Source: Microbacterium sp. zg-B96
Lineage (GTDB): Bacteria; Actinomycetota; Actinomycetes; Actinomycetales; Microbacteriaceae
Reading direction: 5' to 3'
Assembly: GCF_030246865.1 (NCBI RefSeq)
Contig: NZ_CP126738.1
Coordinates: 1,860,001 to 1,924,000 of the forward strand
DNA length: 64,000 nucleotides
Part shown: piece by piece, positions 1 to 7,496 of the stretch
Position numbering within the stretch: the first letter of the stretch is position 1
How the letters are laid out: each line of letters opens with the position of its first letter
Translations under genes and position numbers: made by a program
Notes under the pieces: model-generated
Told to the model about the DNA's origin: nothing
Database searches by the model: none
The model's input: the letters and a program-made list of their open reading frames with translations, nothing else

Positions 1-28
1 CGACGGCCGAGCGGCCAGAATCGCCGGC

Positions 29-994
29 ATGGTCTTCCTCGGATTCCACGCATCGCACGAACAGATCCCGCCCGGCCGGCTCCTGCGCGACGTCGAAGCG
101 GCACAGGCCGCCGGTTTCGACGGCGCGATGTGCTCCGACCACGTCGCGCCCTGGGGCGTGCGGCAGGGCGAGTCGGGCTTCGCGCCAAGTTGGCTCGGCG
201 CTGCCCTTGCTCGCACAGACTTCTCCATCGGCTTCGTCAATGCGCCCGGGCAGCGCTATCACCCCGTGCTCGCCGCCCAGGCGTACGCGACGCTCGAGGA
301 GATGTTCCCCGGGCGCTTCTGGGCCGCGCTCGGCAGCGGCGAGGCGATGAACGAGCACGTCACGGGCGACCCGTGGCCGCCGAAGCCCGAGCGCAACGCG
401 CGGCTCGCCGAGACCGTCTCGGTCATCCGCCGGCTCCTGGCCGGCGAGGAGGTCGATCACGACGGCCTCGTCCGCGTGCACCGCGCGCGGCTGTGGTCGC
501 TGCCCGACGAGCCGCCACCGCTTCTCGCCACCGCGATCAGCCCCGAGACCGCAGGCTGGGCAGCATCATGGGCGGAGGGCCTGGTGACCGCACTGCAGCC
601 CCCCGAGGCGCTCGAGAAGGTGCTCGCCTCATACGACTCCGCCGGCGGCACCGGCCCCCGCGCGCTGCAGGTGCATGTCAGCTGGGCTCCGACGGATGCC
701 GAGGCCCTCTCGATCGCGCGCGATCAGTGGTCCCACGCGATGCTCAGCCCACCCACCATCTGGGACCTCGAGCAGCCCGAGGACTTCGACGCCGCCGCAG
801 GCGACCCGAGCGACCAGCAGATGCGCGACGCGCTGCTGGTCTCGAGCGACCTCGACGAGCTTGCCGGGCGCATCGCCGAGCACGCACGGCTCGGCTTCGA
901 CCGCATCTACCTGCACCACGTCGGCCAGGACCAGGCACCGTTCCTGGCTGCGGCGCGCGACCGACTGCTGCCTCGACTGAAGGAACTGCTGTGA
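29..994 (+). CDS. TIGR03885-type LLM flavin oxidoreductase
   Basis: A 321-residue luciferase-like monooxygenase fold protein (TIM barrel), expected to bind FMN rather than F420 because it resembles the TIGR03885 'non-F420 flavinoid oxidoreductase' group. The opening GFHASHEQIPP and the LGSGEAMNEH segment near residue 100 are typical. Its substrate is unknown. The ATG at 29 follows a CAGAAT box at 16-21 by seven bases, consistent with a leaderless transcript. The stop overlaps the GTG of the next gene (GTGA at 991-994), so the two are translationally coupled. TIGR03885 genes are commonly found beside trehalose-synthase-like amylases, as here. Confidence 0.85.
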   Translation: MVFLGFHASHEQIPPGRLLRDVEAAQAAGFDGAMCSDHVAPWGVRQGESGFAPSWLGAALARTDFSIGFVNAPGQRYHPVLAAQAYATLEEMFPGRFWAALGSGEAMNEHVTGDPWPPKPERNARLAETVSVIRRLLAGEEVDHDGLVRVHRARLWSLPDEPPPLLATAISPETAGWAASWAEGLVTALQPPEALEKVLASYDSAGGTGPRALQVHVSWAPTDAEALSIARDQWSHAMLSPPTIWDLEQPEDFDAAAGDPSDQQMRDALLVSSDLDELAGRIAEHARLGFDRIYLHHVGQDQAPFLAAARDRLLPRLKELL

Positions 995-2658
995 GGATCA
1001 CCGACACGAGCGACCTGTGGTGGAAGTCCGCAGTCGTCTACTGCCTCGACGTCGAGACGTTCCTCGACTCCGACGGTGACGGCGTGGGCGATCTGCAGGG
1101 GCTCGCATCCCGCATCGATTACCTCGCCCAACTGGGCGTCACGTGCCTCTGGCTCATGCCGTTCTACCCGACGCCCGACCGCGACGACGGGTACGACGTC
1201 ACCGATTTCTACGGCGTCGATCCGCGGCTGGGCACGCACGGCGACCTCGTCGAGGTGATCCGCACCGCGCGTGACAGGGGAATGCGCGTGATCGTCGACC
1301 TCGTGGTGAACCACACCTCCGACCGGCATCCGTGGTTCCGTTCCGCGAAGCGCAGCACATCGTCGCGCTACCGCGACTTCTATGTCTGGCGATCCGATCC
1401 GCCCCCGAAAGGCCAGAAGAACCCGGTCTTCCCCGGCGAGGCCGACGGCATTTGGACGCGCGACGACGCGTCGGGCGAGTGGTACATGCACAGCTTCTAT
1501 CCGCACCAGCCCGACCTGAACATCGCCAACCCGGCCGTGCGCGACGAGATCGCCAAGACCATCGGGTTCTGGCTGCAACTGGGGATCTCCGGGTTCCGGG
1601 TGGATGCGGTGCCGTTCCTGCTGGAAGTGCCCGAGGGTGCCGAGATGGCCAACCCGCACGACATGCTGCGCGACATCCGGCGCTTCCTGCAGCGGCGCTC
1701 AAGCGAAGCGGTGCTGCTGGGCGAGGTCAACCTCCCCTATGAGCAGCAGGCGGCGTACTTCGGCGCCGGCAACGACGGCCAGGAATTGACGATGCAGTTC
1801 GACTTCGCGGGCATGCAGGCGTTCTACCTGTCGCTCGTCCGGCAGGATCCGACGTCCCTCGCGGCGGCACTCTCGTCGCGCCCGAGCCTGCCGATCGAGG
1901 CACAGTGGGCGAACTTCCTGCGCAACCATGACGAGCTCACCCTCGACCAACTGACCGAGGAGGAGCGGCAGGAGGTGTTCGAGGCCTTCGCTCCCGACGA
2001 GGGTCAGCGCGTCTACGGGCGCGGCATTACACGGCGCCTGCCTCCGATGCTCGCGGGCGACCCCCGCCGCATCCGGATGGCATACAGCCTGCTGTTCACC
2101 CTGCCGGGCACGCCCGTGCTCTTCTACGGCGAGGAGATCGGCATGGGAGAAAACGCCGACCTCGACAAGCGCCACGCCGTGCGCACCCCCATGCAGTGGT
2201 CGGCGGAGCGCAACGGGGGGTTCTCGACTGCTCCACCTTCCCGCCTGACCGCGTTGCCGCCCGGCGACGGCTACGCCCCGGTGCACGTCAACGTTGCCGA
2301 CCAGATCGAAGACCGCGAGTCGCTCCTGCACTTCTTCCGCGACCTGACCTCGCGCTACCGCATCTCCCCCGAGCTCGGGTGGGGCGAGTTCGAGGTCATC
2401 GATCACGACGCGCCGGGTGTGCTCGTCCACTCGCTGCGCGCGGATGTCGGCCGCACCGTCGCCGTGCACAACTTCACCGACGTCCCCGCGGCGCTCGCCT
2501 TCACCCTCGACGACGAGCCCGACGGCACGACCCTGGTCGACCTTCTCGACTCCGAGCGACTCCCGCTCGACGACCGCAGTGGGATCGAGATGCCCCTCCC
2601 CGCCTACGGCTACCGGTGGCTGCGGGTGTCTCGCCCCGGGGACGGCCGGGTGACCTGA
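991..2658 (+). CDS. GH13 alpha-amylase family, trehalose-synthase-like
   Basis: A 555-residue cytoplasmic GH13 enzyme that starts at a GTG overlapping the upstream stop. The TIM-barrel catalytic residues are visible: nucleophile D205 in GFRVDAVPF, acid/base E245 in LLGEVN, and D314 in FLRNHDE. DAVPF and FLRNHDELTL are closest to trehalose synthase (TreS), which interconverts maltose and trehalose. At 555 residues it is close to the usual TreS length and ends in a beta-sandwich. The pairing with the TIGR03885 oxidoreductase suggests a divergent TreS-like subgroup, so alpha-glucosidase or another transglycosylase remains possible. The maltokinase at 34.8 kb could act in the same alpha-glucan pathway, but it is not linked. 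Confidence 0.8.
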   Translation: MRITDTSDLWWKSAVVYCLDVETFLDSDGDGVGDLQGLASRIDYLAQLGVTCLWLMPFYPTPDRDDGYDVTDFYGVDPRLGTHGDLVEVIRTARDRGMRVIVDLVVNHTSDRHPWFRSAKRSTSSRYRDFYVWRSDPPPKGQKNPVFPGEADGIWTRDDASGEWYMHSFYPHQPDLNIANPAVRDEIAKTIGFWLQLGISGFRVDAVPFLLEVPEGAEMANPHDMLRDIRRFLQRRSSEAVLLGEVNLPYEQQAAYFGAGNDGQELTMQFDFAGMQAFYLSLVRQDPTSLAAALSSRPSLPIEAQWANFLRNHDELTLDQLTEEERQEVFEAFAPDEGQRVYGRGITRRLPPMLAGDPRRIRMAYSLLFTLPGTPVLFYGEEIGMGENADLDKRHAVRTPMQWSAERNGGFSTAPPSRLTALPPGDGYAPVHVNVADQIEDRESLLHFFRDLTSRYRISPELGWGEFEVIDHDAPGVLVHSLRADVGRTVAVHNFTDVPAALAFTLDDEPDGTTLVDLLDSERLPLDDRSGIEMPLPAYGYRWLRVSRPGDGRVT

Positions 2659-2685
2659 CACACGTCGGCGACGGATGCCGCGGAC

Positions 2686-2691
2686 TAGGCT
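2686..2691 (+). promoter_or_regulatory. -10 box of leaderless nucleotidyltransferase gene
   Basis: TAGGCT lies six bases before the GTG start at 2698. The same arrangement (TANNNT, 5-7 bases, start codon) recurs through the window, which predicts transcription starting at or within a base or two of the start codon. Confidence 0.5.
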
Positions 2692-2697
2692 CGGCGT

Positions 2698-3498
2698 GTG
2701 TTCGACGATGACCGCCTGAGGGCCATGGCCTATGAGCTGGCCGCCGTGCCCGGGGTCCGCGCCGTCGCGCTCGGAGGAAGTCGCGCACGCGGCACCCACC
2801 GCCCCGACTCCGACGTCGACCTGGGCCTGTACGTGACGGCGGACGTCGACCGCGACGGCATCGCTGCGGTCGCCCGCGACTGGATGGGCGCGCCGGTGAC
2901 GGTCTCGCCGCGCGGCGGGTGGGGTCCCTGGGTCGACAGCGGAGCATGGCTGGTGGTCGACGGCATCCAGGTGGATCTGATCCTGCGCGATGTGGACCGC
3001 GTGGCCGAACAGTGCGCGCGTGCGGCACGCGGCGAGTACGCGTTCCATGCGCAGCCGGGGCACCCGCTCGGGTTTCTCGATATCGCGTACGCCGGCGAAG
3101 TTGCCACGTGCCAGCCCCTGAGCGATGAGGGCGGGTTGCTGGCGGCGTGGGCTGCGCGCCTCACCCCCTATCCCGCGCCGCTGCGCGACGCGCTGCTGCG
3201 CAACCTGTGGCAAGTGGACTTCCTGCTGGATGGTGCGACGAAGGGCGCCAGGCAGGCGGACGCCGGATACGTCGCGCTGTGCGCGTCGACGGCGGCGATG
3301 CTCCTCGCTCACGGGTGGCACGCGGCGGCCGGCGTGTGGGTGACCAACGAGAAGGGGCTGATCCCGAATGCCGCCCGCCTCGCGCTGGATTCGCGTGGGT
3401 TCAGCGCGCGAGCGGCATCCGTTCTCGGCGCGCTGGGATCAACGTCGGACGAGCTGCAGCGGTCCATTGCGGAACTCCGGGAGCTTCCCCGTCCTTGA
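2698..3498 (+). CDS. Nucleotidyltransferase-domain protein
   Basis: A 266-residue protein with an N-terminal Pol-beta-type nucleotidyltransferase core. ALGGSRARGTHRPDSDVDLGLY (residues about 22-43) gives the GS helix and the DxD metal site. The rest resembles the helical partner region of aminoglycoside-nucleotidyltransferase-like proteins (DUF4037-like). It may transfer a nucleotide to a small molecule or protein, but the substrate cannot be read from sequence. The GTG start at 2698 is supported by the -10 box at 2686. No RBS is needed if the transcript is leaderless. Confidence 0.75.
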   Translation: MFDDDRLRAMAYELAAVPGVRAVALGGSRARGTHRPDSDVDLGLYVTADVDRDGIAAVARDWMGAPVTVSPRGGWGPWVDSGAWLVVDGIQVDLILRDVDRVAEQCARAARGEYAFHAQPGHPLGFLDIAYAGEVATCQPLSDEGGLLAAWAARLTPYPAPLRDALLRNLWQVDFLLDGATKGARQADAGYVALCASTAAMLLAHGWHAAAGVWVTNEKGLIPNAARLALDSRGFSARAASVLGALGSTSDELQRSIAELRELPRP

Positions 3499-3524
3499 CA
3501 GGCAAGTATTTACTTGCCTACGGT
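3495..3524 (+). promoter_or_regulatory. Promoter with ArsR operator in the spacer
   Basis: TTGACA (3495-3500) and TACGGT (3519-3524) form a -35/-10 pair with an 18-base spacer. The spacer holds a perfect inverted repeat, AGGCAAGTA-TT-TACTTGCCT (3500-3519), so a dimer bound there would block RNA polymerase. The predicted transcription start falls on or just before the GTG at 3532. This is a textbook autoregulatory ArsR site. Confidence 0.8.
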
Positions 3525-3531
3525 GAGGCCT

Positions 3532-3813
3532 GTGCCAGACGTTTACAAGGCGATAGCCGACGAGACCAGGCGCGCACTGCTCGACGAGCTGCTGCAGCGC
3601 GACGAGCAGACACTGTTCGAACTCTGCTCGAAGCTCGCGATGAACCACGACCTGACGCCCTCGCGCCAAGCCGTCTCGCAGCATCTTGACGTGCTCGAGC
3701 AAGCGGGACTCGTGCGCACCGAGCGCCGCGGCCGCTACAAGTTCCACACGATCGACACATCACCGCTGTCGCAGATCTCCCAGCGATGGCCCCCGAGAAA
3801 GCAGGCGCAGTGA
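3532..3813 (+). CDS. ArsR-family winged-helix repressor
   Basis: A 93-residue winged-helix regulator. PDVYKAIADETRRALLDELL and SRQAVSQHLDVLEQAGLVRTERRGRYKFH are the hallmark helix-turn-helix and wing of the ArsR group with AHSA1/VOC partners. No metal-binding cysteine pair is obvious, so it probably senses something other than metals. I chose GTG 3532 because the promoter predicts transcription starting there. An earlier TTG at 3514 lies inside the operator and upstream of the -10 box. Its stop overlaps the VOC gene (TGATG), giving a two-gene autoregulated operon. Confidence 0.85.
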   Translation: MPDVYKAIADETRRALLDELLQRDEQTLFELCSKLAMNHDLTPSRQAVSQHLDVLEQAGLVRTERRGRYKFHTIDTSPLSQISQRWPPRKQAQ

Positions 3814-4217
3814 TGAAACTGCAAACCGTGAGCATCTTCGTCGACGACCAACAGCGTGCTCTTGACTTCTACACCTCGCGACTCGGCTTCCACGTCGCCC
3901 ACGACATCCCACTTGGGGAATATCGCTGGCTGACCGTGGTCGACCCGCACCAGCCCGACGGCACCCAGATCTCGCTCGAGCCGAAGGTGCACCCAGCCGT
4001 GGGGCCGTTCACCGATGCCCTCGTGGCCGACGGCATTCCGTTCTGCATCCTCGGCGTCGATGATGTGCAGGCGGAGTACGACCGGCTGACCGCCCTCGGC
4101 GAGACGTTCACCCAGCCACCCACCGCTATGGGGCCCGTGACCATCGCGGTGCTCGACGACACCTGTGGCAACCTTCTTCAGCTCGCGCAGCCCACAGGCA
4201 CCGAGGCGAGGGCGTGA
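3813..4217 (+). CDS. VOC (glyoxalase/dioxygenase) family protein
   Basis: A 134-residue vicinal-oxygen-chelate protein. KLQTVSIFVDDQQRALDFYTSRLGF opens the first beta-alpha-beta-beta-beta module, and GPVTIAVLDDTCGNLLQL closes the second. Family members are glyoxalases, dioxygenases or resistance proteins. Which applies here is not visible, although divergent C-terminal residues suggest it is not a glyoxalase I. It is translated from an ATG overlapping the ArsR stop and is presumably derepressed by the ArsR ligand. Confidence 0.8.
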   Translation: MKLQTVSIFVDDQQRALDFYTSRLGFHVAHDIPLGEYRWLTVVDPHQPDGTQISLEPKVHPAVGPFTDALVADGIPFCILGVDDVQAEYDRLTALGETFTQPPTAMGPVTIAVLDDTCGNLLQLAQPTGTEARA

Positions 4218-4244
4218 CGCGCTAGCTGATCTGCCACCCCGCGG

Positions 4245-4688
4245 TTAGGACCGCAGCGTCTCCAGGATGCTCGCCACTCGTCGCGATCGGGTTTCGTCGG
4301 TCTTGGCGCTTTCCACGGCCTGGGCGTGTGCGCGCTGCTTGCTGTACGAGAGAGTCGACCACGCCTTCGTCGCCGGCTCATCCGACTCGAACGCCGCCGC
4401 CAGCGCCGCAGGGACATCGACGGTGCGCGGAGCATCGTCGACCTCAAGGGTCACCTCGACCTCGTCGCCTGCGCCCTTGCCCGTGGCGGCTCGGGTCTCG
4501 GAATTGAAGCCGATCAGGAGCTGACCTCCCATGGAGGAGATGGAGTTTCGGTACGAGTAGGCCCCGTCGATCGTGACGACGACGGGCACGCGTTTGCCCT
4601 GGCCGAAGCCGAGCACGATCTCCTCTGGGACGACGATGCCCACGTTGTTGCCGCCGGCGGCCCAGAGCGTGGTGTGGAAACTGACCAC
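4245..4688 (-). CDS. DUF1905 / YdeI-like protein
   Basis: A 147-residue protein with an N-terminal DUF1905 beta-barrel (FHTTLWAAGGNNVGIVVPEEIV, GQGKRVPVVVTIDG) and a C-terminal YdeI/OmpD-associated helical part (FESDEPATKAWSTLSYSKQRAHAQAVESAK). Proteins of this group are sometimes called bacteriocin-protection proteins, but their biochemical role is unclear. GTG 4688 is preceded by AAAGGAG at good spacing. It faces the VOC gene convergently and stands alone. Confidence 0.75.
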   Translation of the reverse strand: MVSFHTTLWAAGGNNVGIVVPEEIVLGFGQGKRVPVVVTIDGAYSYRNSISSMGGQLLIGFNSETRAATGKGAGDEVEVTLEVDDAPRTVDVPAALAAAFESDEPATKAWSTLSYSKQRAHAQAVESAKTDETRSRRVASILETLRS

Positions 4689-4905
4689 GGCTACTCCTTT
4701 CGTGGATACAAACAGAGACAGCCGACAACGGTGATCGGCTCGTCATTGAACGCCATTGAGCTCATGCTTCACGCCCCACCGCTACGAGGCAAGACTGCAG
4801 GACGATGAGCAGCGCGACCGGCCAAGGCGAACGCTTCCACTCGCCGTGCGCCGGTGTCACACTGACGGCGAAAGCGTGTGCGGGAGTGGGATCGCGGAGG
4901 TCACC
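4689..4905. other. Intergenic region between divergent genes
   Basis: About 217 bases between the DUF1905 gene and the binding-protein gene. The only clear signals are the Shine-Dalgarno sites of both neighbours (AAAGGAG for the minus gene, GGAGG at 4896-4900 for the plus gene). I see no RNA gene, repeat or convincing operator. Confidence 0.4.
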
Positions 4906-6186
4906 ATGAATCGTCGGACCGGTGCGATCATCGTCGCGCTTGTGTGCATCGCGACGCTCACGTCGTGTTCGGACTCGGTCAGCCAACCCCCGGCATCCTC
5001 TGCGCCGCCATCGGATTCGGACCTCGAGGCCCAGGGGCTCCGCATCGGGGCGATTCTCGCGCGCACGGGATCGTTCGCCGAGCTCGGAGCCGCGCAGATC
5101 GCCGGCGTCCAGGTGGCGATCGACGAGATCAACGCCGGCGGCGGGATTGCGGGTCTCGACGTCGAGGTCGCCGTCAAGGACGCGTCCGACGCCCAGAACC
5201 CCGACGTGGCGGCCTCCTCCGCACAGGCACTGATCGAGGACGGAGTTCCGGCAATCATCGGATCGTCCTCTTCCTCCGTGTCTCTGGAGATCATCGACGA
5301 GATCAGCGCGGCGGGCATCGTGATGGTGTCGCCGTCGGACACGTTCGCGGGGCTCTCGGGCTCCTCGGGTCTGTTCTTCCGAGTCGTGCCGCCTGACACG
5401 GTTCACGGCGATGTACTCGGGAATGTGGTCATCAGCGACGGCGCCAGCAACGTCGCCTTCATCGTCGCCCATGACCCGCACGCGATGGGTTTGCGTGACG
5501 CCGCCGCGGCGACCATCTACGACGCCGGCGGGCAGCTGGTGAGCGGCAACTCCGGGCAGGAGTTCGACGCGGGCACGACGACGTTCTCCGCCATCGTCGC
5601 CGACGCGCTCTCCAGCGGCCCAGAGGCCGTCGTGGTGCTCGCGTCCCCGGATCGGACGAGAGAGGTTCTCCTGGCCCTCGTGGCGGCGGGCCAGAACATG
5701 TCCAAGGTCTACCTCGCGGACAGCAATGTCGTGAATTACGGGGTGGGAGCGGAGGGCCTACCCGCCGGTGCGCTCACGGGCGCTCAGGGAACCCTCCCCG
5801 GACAGCCCCCGCCCGACGAATTCGCCGCGCGGATGTCGGCGGTCGACCCCGATCTGACGACAATCTCCTACGGCCCGGAAGCCTACGACGCGACGATGCT
5901 CATCTCCCTCGCGGCGCTCGAGGGTGACGGCGTGGATGCCGACACCATCCGGCAGCACCTGAGTTCCGTCTCAGGCGCGGCCGGCGGGACCGAGTGCAGC
6001 GGGTGGACGCAGTGCGCGCGCCTGATCGACGAGGGCGAACGCATCGCCTATCGCTCCGTTTCCGGCGCCGGGCCGTTCAACGCGGCGAACGATCCTTCGT
6101 CTGCGGTGATCGGGATCTACCAATACAACGCAGAGAACACGCCCGCCGGCCAACGCATCGAGGAAGTGGAGGCACCGCTGCCGTGA
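4906..6186 (+). CDS. ABC-type substrate-binding lipoprotein (Leu/Ile/Val-like)
   Basis: A 426-residue lipoprotein precursor. It has a positively charged start MNRRTG, a hydrophobic core and the lipobox LTSC near residue 23, so it should be anchored to the outer face of the membrane. The mature part is a type I periplasmic-binding fold of the branched-chain amino acid family: LRIGAILARTGSF, AGVQVAIDEINAGGGIAGLDVEV and AIIGSSSSSVSLEI are characteristic. The ATG at 4906 has GGAGG six bases upstream. No permease or ATPase genes are adjacent, so it either serves a transporter encoded elsewhere or acts as a sensor. Confidence 0.85.
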   Translation: MNRRTGAIIVALVCIATLTSCSDSVSQPPASSAPPSDSDLEAQGLRIGAILARTGSFAELGAAQIAGVQVAIDEINAGGGIAGLDVEVAVKDASDAQNPDVAASSAQALIEDGVPAIIGSSSSSVSLEIIDEISAAGIVMVSPSDTFAGLSGSSGLFFRVVPPDTVHGDVLGNVVISDGASNVAFIVAHDPHAMGLRDAAAATIYDAGGQLVSGNSGQEFDAGTTTFSAIVADALSSGPEAVVVLASPDRTREVLLALVAAGQNMSKVYLADSNVVNYGVGAEGLPAGALTGAQGTLPGQPPPDEFAARMSAVDPDLTTISYGPEAYDATMLISLAALEGDGVDADTIRQHLSSVSGAAGGTECSGWTQCARLIDEGERIAYRSVSGAGPFNAANDPSSAVIGIYQYNAENTPAGQRIEEVEAPLP

Positions 6187-6193
6187 CCTCGGC

Positions 6194-6292
6194 GCGCACC
6201 CGCCCGCCGATCGCCAGCTCATCGATAGCTGGGCCGAGACCATGACCGGCAGCATCCTGGATGCCGGATGCGGCCCTGGCCACTGGACATCG
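6194..6292 (+). pseudogene. Remnant of class I SAM methyltransferase
   Basis: In one frame this short stretch reads ADRQLIDSWAETMTGS followed by ILDAGCGPGHWT, the exact SAM-binding motif I region of small actinobacterial class I methyltransferases. Motif I is encoded at 6254-6289. Homology stops right after it: the frame continues as unrelated residues and hits TAG near 6347, inside the promoter of the next gene. The rest of the enzyme (about 170 residues) is missing. No good start is present, since the matching frame runs back into the end of the binding-protein gene. I read it as a deletion relic. Confidence 0.6.
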
Positions 6293-6358
6293 TCCGCATG
6301 GGGCTATCGTCGCCCGGCGCGCGATCGGAGCGCTGGAACCCCCTGCTAGCGTGCGTTC

Positions 6359-6709
6359 ATGCAGGCAAAGGCTGTGACCATCGGTGTCCCCGTTCGTGAC
6401 CTCGAACGAGCGGTCGACTGGTACCAGAACGCGTTTGAACTCGCGGAACCAGACCTGAGGCCTTTGGACGGGCTCGCGGAGTTCAACCTCGGCTCCTTCT
6501 GGCTGCAGTTGGCGTTTGCACCCGAGCTCGCCGGTGTCGACGGCATCTCGGCGAACATCAGCGTCGAGGACGCCAGAGGCGAGCATCGGCGCCTGAACGG
6601 GCTGGGCCTGGAGGTCTCACCCATCCAGCGGTTCGAGGGTGTCGTGGAGTTCTTCGAACTCACCGATCTCGACGGCAACAAGATCGGCTTCGTCACCGAA
6701 CTGAGCTAG
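6359..6709 (+). CDS. VOC family protein, small
   Basis: A 116-residue single-unit VOC protein: AVTIGVPVRDLERAVDWYQNAFEL at the start and FFELTDLDGNKIGFVTEL at the end. The conserved C-terminal glutamate of the metal site may correspond to FFEL. The function is unassigned. The ATG at 6359 follows TAGCGT (6347-6352) by six bases, so it is probably leaderless. Its TAG stop overlaps the stop of the convergent gene (CTAG, 6706-6709). Confidence 0.75.
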   Translation: MQAKAVTIGVPVRDLERAVDWYQNAFELAEPDLRPLDGLAEFNLGSFWLQLAFAPELAGVDGISANISVEDARGEHRRLNGLGLEVSPIQRFEGVVEFFELTDLDGNKIGFVTELS

Positions 6710-6966
6710 GAGTACGCGCGGTGGACGTGCCAGTGGTCCTCGGCTCGATAGACGTCGAACACCCAGCTCTCCCCCGCCGGGTCGGTGGCCTGAAACCGCC
6801 AGCCGTACAACCCGCGAATCTCCTCCAGCGGCGCACTCCACACCGACTCTCGCAGCCGGGTCGGGGTGTCGCTCACGCGCCACCGCCGCCCGCCGTAGAC
6901 CATCCGTGCTGGGACGTCGTTGACCATCCACAGGGTCGTTTCATGTTCGATCGACGTCTCTGCCAT
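6706..6966 (-). CDS. Conserved hypothetical, DUF6504-like
   Basis: An 86-residue protein rich in aromatic residues (LWMVNDVPARMVYGGRRWRV, RGLYGWRFQATDPAGESWVFDVYR, WHVHRAY). The repeated beta-strand pattern resembles small actinobacterial proteins such as DUF6504, but I cannot assign a function. I chose ATG 6966 over an upstream in-frame TTG at 6975 because a TAGTAT box (6980-6975 on the minus strand) sits eight bases before it. There are no cysteines and no membrane segment. Confidence 0.6.
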   Translation of the reverse strand: MAETSIEHETTLWMVNDVPARMVYGGRRWRVSDTPTRLRESVWSAPLEEIRGLYGWRFQATDPAGESWVFDVYRAEDHWHVHRAYS

Positions 6967-7119
6967 AGCGACCAATACTAGAACAGACGTTCGATGCGGA
7001 CTAGCCTCTGCTCATTGCGAGATCGGCCTGTCTGCTGTGAGCAGAATCGCTTCGCCCGCTGCAGGCCCACGTTCTACGATCGGCCATGGTCGATTTCGCC
7101 TTGACCGCAGACGCGGAGA

Positions 7120-7455
7120 ATGAACGCGCCCCGCTGGCCGCCCGCGCGCGACAGCCCGCAGCACCTGGGGCCCCTGTGGCGGCACGTGCTCGGTGATCGC
7201 CTGCGCGGTCTGCGACACGAAAGCGGCAAGACGCTCGGCGAGGTCGCCCGTCGCGCCGGAGTCTCGCCCCAGTACCTCTCCGAGATCGAGCGAGGCCTCA
7301 AGGAGCCGTCGAGCGAGATGATCGCGGCGGTGATGCGCGCCCTGGGCATCACCCTGGTCGACCTCACACTCGACATCGCGGAGAGTCTCATCGCGGCGCA
7401 GCAATCCGTGCAACCGGTGTCGCTGCGGCAGTCCACGGTCGCACTCGCCGCCTGA
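7120..7455 (+). CDS. XRE-family HTH regulator (ClgR-like)
   Basis: A 111-residue DNA-binding protein. LGDRLRGLRHESGKTLGEVARRAGVSPQYLSEIERGLKEPSSEMIAAVMRALG (residues about 25-77) is a classic XRE helix-turn-helix with strong similarity to ClgR, the actinobacterial activator of clp protease genes. A ClpP C-terminal stub lies 600 bases downstream, which makes a former regulatory link worth considering, though that is inference. The N-terminus is uncertain: ATG 7120 has only a weak GGAG, and the HTH could be translated from a later GTG. Confidence 0.75.
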   Translation: MNAPRWPPARDSPQHLGPLWRHVLGDRLRGLRHESGKTLGEVARRAGVSPQYLSEIERGLKEPSSEMIAAVMRALGITLVDLTLDIAESLIAAQQSVQPVSLRQSTVALAA

Positions 7456-7473
7456 CTCTTCCGAGGAACGGAT

Positions 7474-7496
7474 GCCGCGGCATCCACCCCTCAGCG
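7474..7496. repeat. 23-bp direct repeat, copy 1
   Basis: Identical to 7989-8011. It begins in a GGATGCCGCGGCATCC palindrome (7470-7485) and ends at the base before the DUF1294 stop codon. The two copies bracket the DUF1294 gene, as expected for a duplication or insertion of a roughly 515-bp cassette. Confidence 0.75.

Noticed and set aside
130..990. Long open frame joined upstream to the GH13 gene
   Set aside because: It is an arginine-rich shadow of the oxidoreductase in another frame; the enzyme begins at the coupled GTG 991.
1699..3321. 540-codon minus-strand open frame
   Set aside because: Shadow of the GH13 and nucleotidyltransferase genes.
3514..3531. TTG start for the ArsR gene
   Set aside because: It falls within the operator and before the -10 box, so it cannot be on the predicted transcript.
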